Of a stretch of DNA of 64,000 nt, positions 1-10,900 are shown piece after piece. A program made the position numbers and the translations under genes. The stretch lies in the NCBI GenBank assembly GCA_030068075.1, contig CM057841.1, positions 3,222,565 through 3,286,564 on the forward strand, given 5' to 3'. The stretch comes from Paguma larvata. Taxonomy: Eukaryota > Chordata > Mammalia > Carnivora > Viverridae. The notes under the pieces are model-generated. The model searched no databases and was not told where the DNA came from. It saw only the letters and a list, made by a program, of their open reading frames with translations. How positions within the stretch are numbered: position 1 is the stretch's first letter; each line of letters opens with the position of its first letter.

Positions 1-119
1 TTACAGTTCAGTCTGGTACCAAGACCTATAGCATGCCCACACTACCGTCTAATGGGTTTGAATTCTATCTCTGAAGTAACCCCCACATCTTTATTGATGA
101 CCTCCATCTCAGTTAAGAA

Positions 120-1640
120 TCATGGGGCAGAGGCCCTGTAACCTTTCGGACCAGATATGAGTCTCACCAGACCCCAATTCTGCCTGCTCCCCACCAAACC
201 CAAGTCCAGAGAGCAAGTCTGGTCCCAGAACACAAGGTGGGGGAGGGAGAGCTTGTCCAATTTCAGTTCTAATTCTGCCTGTACCTCTTACAGAGGCTGT
301 GTGATCTGGGTGAGACACTTCCCTTTACTGAGTTCTGTACATGGAAAGTTTCTTCCTTCTTTCCATCACCCTGGGAAACAACTGATGTTTAGTGAGTAGT
401 TACCACATCTGGTCATGTCGCCAGGCCCTGGAGATTCATGCTCTGTAGGAGAATGGTATTGATAGTCAGCAGCGGTAACACTCTGACCTTAATCTGACCA
501 CTACACGATGCCGATCTGCGTTCCACGTGGTGTTGTGGGTTCTTGGGAGCCACTGACACACTCCCTGTAACAAATGCATTCATAATTGAGTGGGAAGAGG
601 CAGCAAGAGTTCTTTGTTGTTTTCATGGCCTCAGAGATTTGGGAAGCAGTCTGCTGTGTTCAGATGGGCTCAGCGAGTACGTCCTGGGAACACACACATG
701 TAGTTACAACCTAGTGCGTGTGGTGTCTGGGGAAGGAGGAGGTGAACTGGGGTGAGTTTGCTTGTGGGGAGGAGCAGGCCCTGCCTGGTCGTCAGCACAC
801 GGAATGTCAGGTGTAGACACGTGGGTCTCATGGGAGGCAAGTGGAGGCAAGTGGGTAGTTTGTGTGCAAGGAAGGTTGAAACAGGTATGTTTGGAGCCAT
901 GAGAATAAAACAGTTCATCAGGGGGTGAGGCCTGAAGTGGGGACCAGAAGGAAGCTGGCATCCGAAGTCTTTGACTGTGCTTTACTGTGGTGCTGGACAG
1001 AGTCATGGAAAGAGCGTTTCAGGGCAGAACTGTCTGGACTGTCAACGTGTGATATGTGGGAGTGAGGAATTGAGAGGTGTTCCACACCTGCCTTGGCTGA
1101 CAGGAGGACCCAATGGGGCTGTCACAGGCTGGTGGCTCCAAGAGAAGAAGTATGGGGAGCACGTTATCTTATGGTTCAGTGACTCGCAGAGGGAACCGCC
1201 CCCGGATCTGGGCCTGGGTTTGTGGGTTTGTTTCTCTCTCACACTTTCTCTCTCTGACGTTCTCTTCCTGCAACAGCATCATCTTCTCTCCATCAGAACC
1301 TGAGTCATTCCTGCCTCCTCACTGCCTCTTGTCCCCCAGACAATTAGCTCTTCGTCCAGATTGTGAATCCCGTCTTTTGCTTTGTGTAAAACACTAATTG
1401 TAGGCAATTAATATATTTTTTTGTTTTTGTTTGTTCATTCATATATCAGTTGGTGGACATTTGGGTTGTTGTCACTTTTTGTCTGCTGTGAGTCATTTAC
1501 GAGCATACGTGCATAACTATGTGCTTGACTACTTTTATGCAATTCTTTTTTAATTCTATTTTCCATTGTGGTAAGAACACTCATAATGGTATCTTCCCTC
1601 TTTGCAGATTTCTGCTCCACTGACATATTGTTCACTACGG
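120..1640 (-). other. Paralogous 5' flank of an A-type LILR gene lying left of the window
   Basis: This stretch can be aligned by eye with 13,930-15,440 and 35,350-36,850, the regions just upstream of the signal-peptide exons of A1 and A2. It shares runs such as the GATATGAGTCTCACCAGACC block, the TTAGTGAGTAGTTACCAC block and the ACTCGCAGAGGGAACC block, in the same order. It is more diverged than the two copies are from each other, so it is an older paralogue. No LILR exon is present here. The inference is that the coding part of a third four-Ig gene on the minus strand lies beyond position 1. The last ~240 bases are already an old antisense L1 fragment that all three copies share. Confidence 0.7.
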
Positions 1641-2164
1641 GCATGTGGTTACACAGGGATTTCTAGAATTATTTATGTTGCAGAACTAAGACTTATGCCT
1701 AGAAGTGAAAATTCTGGTTATATGGTAATTCTGGGTTTAACTTTTTAAGGAGCTGCCAAAGTGTTTTTCACAGTGGCCAATCCATTTCACGTTCCCAAAA
1801 GCAAAATGTGAGAGTTCAGATTTCTCCACTTCCTCAAGGACACTTTTAGATTTTCCAAATTATAGCCAATATACTGGGTGCGAAGTGGTATCTCATTGTG
1901 CTTTTATTTGAATTTCCTAATGACGAATCAGTTGAGGCTCTTTCCATATGCTTGCTGCCCATTTGTGTATCTTGTTTGTGGAAACGTCTGTTCAAGCCAT
2001 TTGACAAAATTTTTAAATTTATTTTTTGTTTGTTTTTGCTGTTGAGTTAAAGATGTTCTTTATATATTGTGAATACTACTCTCTGGTTAGATATTTGGTT
2101 TGTAAACATATCCTACCATTTCGTAGGCTGTCTTTTCCCCTTTCTTTAATTTTTTAAAATTTTA

Positions 2165-2462
2165 TAATAGTTTATTTTCTTTTTTTAATTTTTTAATTTT
2201 TTATTTTTATTATTTATTTTTTTAAATTTTATAATAGTTTATTTTCAAATTGGTTTACATATAACACCCAGTGATCATCCCAACATGTGCCCTTTTTAAT
2301 GCCCATCGCCCCCCCTCCCCCCTCCCTCATCCCCCTTACCCTCAGTTTGTTCTTAGTCTTTGAGTGTCTCTTATGTTTTATCTCCCTCCCTCTCTGTGTC
2401 TTTTTTTTCTTTCCCCTCTTCCTCTCCCCCTGGTTTTTGCTTAGTCTCACAAATTTTAACGA
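2165..2462 (-). mobile_element. Young L1 3' end, antisense
   Basis: On the minus strand this is the lineage-specific L1 tail seen many times in the window. It has the purine-rich GGGGGAGAGG segments, the GGCATTAAAAAGGGCACATGTTGGGATG-type block at 2,278-2,310, and the AATTTGAAAATAAACTATTATAA end. It is severely 5' truncated and contains no intact ORF. Confidence 0.85.
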
Positions 2463-2464
2463 TT

Positions 2465-2660
2465 ATTGATTTTTGAGAGAGAGACACACGGAGGATGAGT
2501 AGGGGAGGGGCAGAGAGAGAGGGAGACACAGAACTCAAAGCAGGCTGCAGGCACCAAGCTGTTCACACAGAGCTTGATGCTGGGCTTCAACTCATGAACT
2601 GCGAGATCATGACCTGAGCCGAAGTTGGATGCTCAACCAACTGAGCCACCAGGCGCCCCT
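2465..2660 (-). mobile_element. Felid tRNA-derived SINE
   Basis: The minus-strand copy ends at 2,659 with the tRNA-like head GGGGCGCCTGGTGGCTCAG. The B-box-like segment and the CT-rich tail region follow toward 2,470. Confidence 0.9.
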
Positions 2661-3171
2661 GTCTTTTCTACTTTCGAATACACGTACATTTTTAATTTTG
2701 ATGAAATTCAATTGATCTATTTTGTTTCTTTTGCTACTTACCTTTTTGGTGTGATATTGAAGGAATTGTTGTCAAGTCAAGTTTATGAAGGTTTAATCTA
2801 TGTTCTTCTGTCAGACTTTATCATTTGAGCTCTTATATCAATCCATTTAGAGCTAATTTATGTTTGTAGAGTGTGTAAGCATCCAACTTCATTCTCTTGC
2901 ATGTGGATATCCAGTTTTCCCAACACAATTTGTGGAAGAGATTATTCTTTCTTCACTGACTAGTCTTGGTACCCTTGTCAAAAGTCAACTGATCATGTGT
3001 ATACGTTTATATCTCATAGTCCAGAAATGTTCCATGCATCAATGTATCTGTCTTGATACCAATACCACCCTGGTTTCATTACACTGTTTTTAGTAAGTTT
3101 GAAATCAGGAAGTGTGTTCTCCAACCATCCTTTTCAAGATTCTGGGCATTGTTGGTCTTTTTCAAAGTTAA

Positions 3172-3357
3172 AAAAATATATTTATTTTTGAGAGACAGCA
3201 AGGAGGGGAGAAACAGAGAGAGAAGGGGACAGAAGCTCTGAGGGAGGCTCTATGCTGACAGCAGTGAGCCCACTGTGGTGCTTGAACCCATGAACCATGA
3301 GATACTGACCTGAGCAGAAGTCTGACACTGAACTGACTGAGCCACTGAGGCGCCCCC
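3172..3357 (-). mobile_element. Felid SINE, shared by both units
   Basis: Antisense tRNA-derived SINE ending in GAGCCACTGAGGCGCCCC. The same insertion is at 25,096-25,280, so it predates the duplication. Confidence 0.85.
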
Positions 3358-3614
3358 TTTTGCAAACTTTGTATTAAAGACACGTCCTTTTAATTTCTGT
3401 TGAAACAGCCTTTGGGACCTTGATACGGAATTAATTGATCTGGTAGATTGCCTCACCTTTACCTCATGCTGTCTTCCAAGCTGTGATCCTGGGATGCCAT
3501 TCCATTGACTTAGGTATTTTCAAATCTCTTTCAGCATATTAAAAAACAAAACAAAACTAACATGTGTAAGTATTGCACCATCTTTGCTTCATCCATCCCT
3601 GTATATACTGGGTT

Positions 3615-3755
3615 ATTTTTGCAGTTGAATTATGTCACTTTAAATGATACATTCAAATCTTCATCCCAGGTACCTGTGAATACAAACTTTTTTGGAAATA
3701 GGGTTTTTACAGATGTTATCAATAAAATAAGATCATATTAAATGAGGATGGAATA
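3615..3755. mobile_element. Possible old MaLR (MLT1-like) LTR fragment
   Basis: The segment with TTTGGAAATAGGGTTTTTACAGATG followed by an ATAAGATCATATTAAATGAGG stretch resembles the MLT1-type LTR pattern (ATTTGGAAATAGGGTC...GATGTAATCAAG). It is shared with unit 2 at ~25,540-25,690. The assignment is by eye and weak. Confidence 0.4.
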
Positions 3756-4520
3756 CATGGTTTTCATAATCTTACATTTTCACTCTCATGTTTGAACATA
3801 AATATACATGATCATTTGCAATCTATTGGTGTATTTTTACAGACATAGAATGTACAATTTTGTACATCCTACTAGACTGTAAGTATTTCCTCTTTTCTTG
3901 GTTGTGCATGAATCTGACCATGATTTTTGGTCAATGTGAATATCTTTTGTCAGTGTTCTTGGTGTACCATGGTGCATATGTATACATTTTCTCTAAAGTT
4001 TATGTATAAAGATCAGAGCTGTGTGTCTCTCCTTGTAAGTAGTTAATTATAATCCATCTCTCAATTTCATGTAACTTGGATCCTACAAGGAATGTATTAG
4101 ATAGTGTGTCCACGTCCCTCTTCCACAATTGATACTATGCTTTTCCTCTTTGCATCTCATCTGGATGTGCTAGAGCTCTGGTCTTGTAATTTCACTGAAA
4201 CTGTACCATAAACAGAAGTAGAAATAGTTGTTACGCATCAAATACAAGGAAACACCAGTGCACTTTGGGCCCAGCAGAGTGGCATTAAAGGGATCCTATG
4301 TTGACTTGTACTGTTTTGTGATATCAGTTCTGCACATGGCTCCCCATAAGGGACCTCACAGTGGCAGCTTGGAGTTGCTTATGAAGTGAGAATATACACC
4401 AGAGATACTAGTCAATGTCACAAACTAGCATTTTGTACAGTAGGTTTCTCAGAGGCATTGCACACCAGGCCGTGTGATGGACGTGAAATGGTGCACAGAA
4501 GTTGTCTGGTATCTTGTGGA

Positions 4521-4526
4521 TTTATT
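4521..4526 (-). terminator. Candidate poly(A) signal of A1
   Basis: TTTATT on the plus strand reads AATAAA on the minus strand, 437 bases 3' of the A1 stop codon. A2, B1 and C have an AATAAA at nearly the same distance (440-460 bases), which supports but does not prove its use. Confidence 0.4.
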
Positions 4527-4962
4527 TCATTTGGGCTATGTCTTTTAAGGCAATTTATGATTTTTAAAACAGCCTGCATTATCTGAAGTGAAGGGGTGGA
4601 GACCTCTTCATGGACCTCAAGGTATATGGTGATTGGAAATGGAGGAAAATGGGTTACCTAAAACTGTGCCAGAACGTGATGGTGTATGGAGGTGTGAGGA
4701 TGACATCTACAATGCGGGATATAAGCTGGATTCAGTGAAAAGGGAAAGACAAGAGCCAGTCAAGACCACTTAACGATTTTTGGGAAGGAGAGTCCACAGT
4801 TTAGTGGCAGAAGGGTCCAGGCATTGTCCCTGCACGTGAGCCGTGACTCCTCCTCACAATGACCTGCAGACAGTTCACGAGGCACATGCCCCACATACTA
4901 TTCCAGAAACTCTAGGGTACACTGATCGTTGTATTGTTGTCTCTTGTGTCTACGTCCTGGAT

Positions 4963-7900
4963 TCATCTTGATTCCTCTCTGGCTCTGTACTGATCCTGAA
5001 ATAGCAGAATCCCGAGGACCAGCAGGATCAAGCCAGCCATGGCCATGCGGATGAGGTTCTCCACTGCGTAATCTTTGGAGTGGGAGGCTAGGAATTGAGG
5101 AAAAAGAGGTCACTGAGGTCAGGGAGACCAAACTTGTCCTGAGCCTGGATGTCCACCAAAGACACCCACCTCCTCTTGACAGGACTTCACATTCCACATC
5201 AGTCCCATGGCTGAGGTTCTCCTACTTACCACTGTTGGGGTCTGTCCTGTTTTGTGGTGGGATGATGGTGTCAGCTGCTTCTGAGAACCAATAAAAAGTG
5301 GGGGAGATGAGAAGCTGAATCATCCAATTATCCCCTTGGCTATGGGTTCTTCTATCTCCCCCACTTCTCATGATATAACTATTATGTATTCCCTAACCAT
5401 TCCCTCTGTTCTCATTGGATTATTTCTGTCTCTCTGTGTTTTGTGAATTCGGACTTTCCTCTGACTTTTTGGAGCAGAACTTCCTGTGCCCCTAGGGCTC
5501 AGCGCTATTGAGAAGATTGGACTCTCAGTACAGAAACAATCAAACCCCTGTATTCTTCTGTTCATTCTGGGCCCAGCACAATGCAAGCTAAGTTGTAGGT
5601 GTGAAAGCTTGTATTTATTCAACAGCTGAGAACCCAGGATCCATGGATGAGGGGTTGGTCTCCTGAATTTCAGGCGCACAAAGGATTGAAATTCTCTCCA
5701 TCTCCTCCAGGCCAGCCTTTCAACCTTTGCCTGCAAATTCCTCTCCATATCTTCTTTCATTAAAGCATTCTTCATACGGTTAGGTATACTTAGAGTGTGA
5801 CACATACGCACATATGCAGATTCAAAATATTTTCTAAAAGTCAGAAACTCAATGGTTCATAAAATGGTACTTCTGCCTTAGATTGTGAGTCTCTGTGAGT
5901 CTTTGTATGCAGGTAGTTCTGAACAGTGTCACAGAGGAGGCCTCACCTGGAGGTGACATTTCTGCTGAATTCTGAATAGAAGAAGGAGACTGAAGGGAGT
6001 CACATGAAGACTAGAGAAGGTGAGTCACAGGCTGTAGGAAGAGTAGGTCTCAGAAAAGTTCTAAGCATGCTCTTCAGTAAGGAATTAAGGCATGTCTGTG
6101 GTTGTAGAAGGGGCCTGGTGATGGGAAATGGGCCAGGTGTGACAAGATAGATGAAGGAAGCTCCATCATCACCATTATCATTATCATCTCCACCAACATC
6201 ATCACCATAATCACCATCACTGCCATCATCATCATCATTCTCACCATAACTACAATCACCGTCATTACCACCACCATGATCATCATCACCATCGTAATTA
6301 CCGTCATCATCATTGTCAACATCATCGCGAACATCATTACAATCATCTTTATAATCATCATTACTACTACCATCCTCATCATCACCATCATTACCGTCAT
6401 CACCATCATCAATATTAACACCATCCTTCTCCTCCTCCTTCTTCAATTCATCTTCTTTCTCCTCTTCCTACTCATCTCACTCTTTCCTTGTGTCTCTCTG
6501 TCTATCTACCATGAAGAACTCTAGAAACTGATGTAAGATTTCAAGGAGAGAGGACTAATTATTTGATTTTTATCTTAAAAGGTAACGTCCCTCCTCTCCA
6601 TATAAATTTCCAGAAACAAGGATGTCACAGTTCTGATCTCAAAGCTAGAAGTAAGAGACAAAATCAGTGGGGTTAGAAAAACTGGGTGAGCAAAAAATTT
6701 AGGTAATCCTTCAACTATATTTTAACTGCTTTACCTAAAAATGATTTCAAAAAACAAAAACCAATTTTAGGTCACTGCTTTATAGATCTCCATGTGAAAA
6801 ATTTAAGTAAGCTTATACAATTCAGAATATAAGAATTGGGTGCCTGGGTGGCTCAGTCGGTTAAGCGTTAGACTTCAGGTCAGGTTTGTGAGTTCAAGTC
6901 CCACGCCAGGCTCTGTGCTGACAGCTCAGAGCTTGAAGCCTGCTTCAGATTCTGTGTCTCCCTCTCTCTCTGCCCCTCTCCCACTTGCATTCAGTCTCTA
7001 TCTCAAAAATAAATAAACATTAAAAAAATAAAAAAGAAAATAAGAATGAATGACATATGTCATCAGAGTGTTTGAATGATAGATGTCATAGAACAAGTCC
7101 AGAACTTTCAGTGTATCTCACCATAGCCAAATTCAAGGAGAAAATATAATTGTTCATGAAATGTCCAGTTGTCTGGAGAGAAATTCCTAATTCATTGTTT
7201 AAAAATGATTTTTTCCTAATAAAACCCTGAAGTAATGGAAAAACAAATGGAAATAGATAAGTCAGTAATTCTATGCTTAGAAAAATAGAGAGTTTTGCTG
7301 TGTTTGCCTGAAAATAATCTGCCTGAAAAAAGAAGATTTTTCCTTAAATTGGCCTTCACGTCCTTCGTAACATTTTACATAGACATCAGTATCATGTGGC
7401 ATTTGATGCAAATAGAAGATATATACAATCTGGAAATGAAGAAGTGAGATTTCAATTTTCTTGTGATGGATGTAATTATTATCAGTAAATCAGAAGTGCT
7501 CCATTAAAAATAACTGATTACTTAGAAATATAAAATTAAAAAAATGAAAATAGAGCTACCCTATGACCCAGCAATAGCCCTGCTAGGAATCTACCCAAGA
7601 GACACAGGAATGCTGATGCATAGGACCACGTGTACCCCAATGTTCATAGCAGCACTTTCGACAATAGCCAAATCATGGAAAGAGACCAAGTGCCCATCAA
7701 CTGACGAATGGATAAAGAAGTTATGGTACTTATATACAATGGACTACTACGTGGCAATGAGAAAAAATGAAATCTGGCCATGTGTAGCAAGATGGATGGA
7801 ACTGGAGGGTATTATGTTAAGTGAAATAAGTCAGTCAGAAAAAGACAGATACCATATGTTTCCACGAATAGGTGGACTTTGTGAAACTAAGCAAAAACCA

Positions 7901-10900
7901 GGGGGAGGGGAAGAGGGGAAAGAAAAAAAAGACACAAAGAGGGAGGGAGATAAAACATAAGAGACTCTCAAAGACTAAGAAAAAACTGAGGGTAAGGGGG
8001 ATGAGGGAGGGGGGAGAGGGGGTGATGGGCATTAAAAAGGGCACATGTTGGGATGAACACTGGGTGTTATATGTAAACCAATTTGGAAATAAACTATTAT
8101 AACAAAAAAAAAAAAAAAAAAAAGAAACAGGTAAAAGAAGAGATGACACAGACAAATTTCCAGGGAAGAGAGATTCAAAGCCACAGTACAAATCTTTTTC
8201 CCCCCATAAGTTTACTTATATGGGTCCCACTTAAATAGACCGTCTTGTTACATAAAATCATAAACCCCTTAAGGGTGGCAATTTTTACTGTTTTCTTCTC
8301 TGCTATATCCCTAGAGCCTAGCCCGGTGCCAGACATAGAGTAGTACTCAAAAATATTTGTTGAATAATAAAGGGATGAATAAATGGATACAGCTATCTTA
8401 CCATGCTAGATATTAGGAAAAAATATATTGAGGCCATTCCTTTCATCTTGGGTCTCTGCATCTTTTACAAACTTCCAACATCACTATGTTGGGACTGAGG
8501 ATCCAGAGAGAGACAATCCCTATAATCTGTAGGAGCCACTGTGAGGCGGGCCCAGGGAAGGATTTGCCATTTTCAGTGGAAAACAAGTGGCAGTAACTAA
8601 TATGATGACTGTGTACTTTGGATCTGAATTTGCTGAACCTTTTCGTATAGTAAGACACCAACAGCTTAAGAAATAAGGATGTTTTAATTAATCCATTAAA
8701 CAGATGTGGAAAGGAGCATTTTAAGAGATACAATGTCTCTGAAAAATGAATCAAACTCTTGAATTCAACATACTTGATATGTTTGTAAATAAACTTATGG
8801 CGTGAAAAAAAAAAAGAAATATAAAATTAAAAATTATAATAAATAACTTTAAAAACAAGCACAAAATAGACAAATAAATAAAAAGATTATAAAAGCAAAT
8901 AGGTGACTAAATTACTCCTGGGAGCCTGCATGGCCTCACCTGGTCTCAGTTGTGCCCTGAGTGGCTCAAAGGCCCCCAGGTCTGCACAGGGGGCATCAGA
9001 GTGGTACCCACAGGAGGGAAGGCTCTTGTCTAGGGGAGTGTCCCATGAAGGCTGACACCATGATTCAGATTCTGATATAGAAGCAACAAGAGGTGAGAAG
9101 GAGACCTCTGTCTACTCATGATCATCATTCACCCACACCTCATCCAGCCCACCTACCTCTCATCTCTGCTGAAACTGCAGAATCAGAGACACCTAGTGTG
9201 GAGGCCTCTGCTCTTTCCACCCTCTCCTGGGCTGGACCCTCCTCTTTGGAGGTCTCCAGATCCACACCTTTGTCCCTGTCTTGGGCTTTCCGAAGGGTTG
9301 GCCCTGAACTGATGGAACTCAGAAAGGTCACCCATTCAGACAAGATTCTCTACTGTGTAATCTTGCCTGCTTGAGGCTAGAGAATGTGGACAAAGTGATT
9401 GTGTGGTCAAGACAGGCTGAAATCATGCTGTGATGCCTGCATGTCCACTGTAGTCACCTGCATTCATTGACGGAATTTGAACCTGTCAGCCCAGCCCCAT
9501 AACTGAGGATTTCTCCTCACTCATCTTCTTGGAGTCTGGCCTGTTTTGCGATGGTCCGAGGATTTCAAATACTCTACTCATGAGAGACGAATATAGAGTG
9601 TGGTTGAGGAGACATAGGAATGCATAGGTTACCTCTTCTCTCATGTCCAGGGAGTCCCTGAAACTAACTAATGCCAATCTCAATGCCTGGAAAGAAGCAT
9701 CTCCAGCATCTCATCTCCCATTTAATCAGGAGGCAAAAAGAAACATTTGCGGCTTCATTTTGCTCTGAGAATCAAGAGTGTGATCGAGTGAAAGGCTGGG
9801 TACCTTTTCATTCCTTTACACCAGCCAGGTCCTTATCATCCCTGACTTGTGACTACATTATTTCCATAGCATTTTCTATTCTTTTACTATCAATCTATTC
9901 TTTTTGAAAATAAATGATGGATTCTATACCACATATTAGGCATTTTCCTAGGAGCAAGGATTACTATAACTCATGTCACTTCTAATTATTCATTCAGGGG
10001 CGCCCGGGTAGCTCAGTTGGTTAAGCATCTGACTTCGGCACAGGTCATGGTCTCATGGTTTGTGAGTTCCAGCCCCGCGTTGGGCTCTGTGCTGACAGCT
10101 TAGAGCTTGGAGCCTGCCTAGGATTCTATGTCTCCCTCGCTCTCTGCCCCTCTCCAGCTCATGCTCTGTCTCTCCCTCTCTCAAAAATAAATAAACATTA
10201 AAAAAATAATGATTCCTTCAGTTCTAGGTATGAAGACTGGTAGGAAACAAGCAAAATAAAGACAAATGACAAAATAAAAATGCAAATGGACACATGAACA
10301 AAAACATAGACATCTACAGATATGAGATAGGCTTTGATCAAATGACGATAGAAATATCAAGAAATACCAGGTACCATTCGATGGGAGGAGAGAATAGGAA
10401 ACATGAAATCTTGTGAAAGGTGTTTCGGAGGATGGCCTGATTCAGTTGACAATCTGGTACTCAGGGAAACTGGGGAGAAATCCAGCCTTTTCCTCTTTCC
10501 TTTCAAGAATGTCAGTGGTTACTGGAGTCCCAAGAGAGAGGAATTCCGGAAAGTCATTCCACAGAATTCACTGGCACCAAAGTTCAGAACCGATTTAGCG
10601 TTTTAAATCCGGGATGGGATTCTGCCTTTGACAGCTGGTAGAACAAACTCTCAGATACGAATAGGATTTTGTCAATGTCTCAGTGAAGAGTGGCTGAACT
10701 GACTCAACTTGGGTTATGACTTCCAGTGAATCCCCCATCCTCCTGACCAGAAAATGAGAGACACCTCTACTCTGCCCTTCATATTGTGGACCTATTTCCA
10801 TAGGTCCATACTCTTACTTTCTAGATATCAGCACCAAGGACAGAGACAGAGTCAGCTCTTCTCTGCATTCAACTGGGCTGCTTCTCCTTCATGCATTTCC

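Larger units (their letters stand above)
1640..3165 (-). mobile_element. Old L1 fragment, antisense, interrupted by younger inserts
   Basis: Read on the minus strand this resembles the 3' half of L1 ORF2. Recognisable antisense L1 stretches include the area of 1,740-1,930 (AAGGAGCTGCCAAAGTG, GTGCGAAGTGGTATCTCATT) and 2,860-3,110 (GGATATCCAGTTTTCCCAA). It is broken by a younger L1 3' end (2,165-2,462) and a SINE (2,465-2,660). The left boundary of the 22-kb tandem duplication falls inside its 3' part at about 3,122. Confidence 0.8.
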
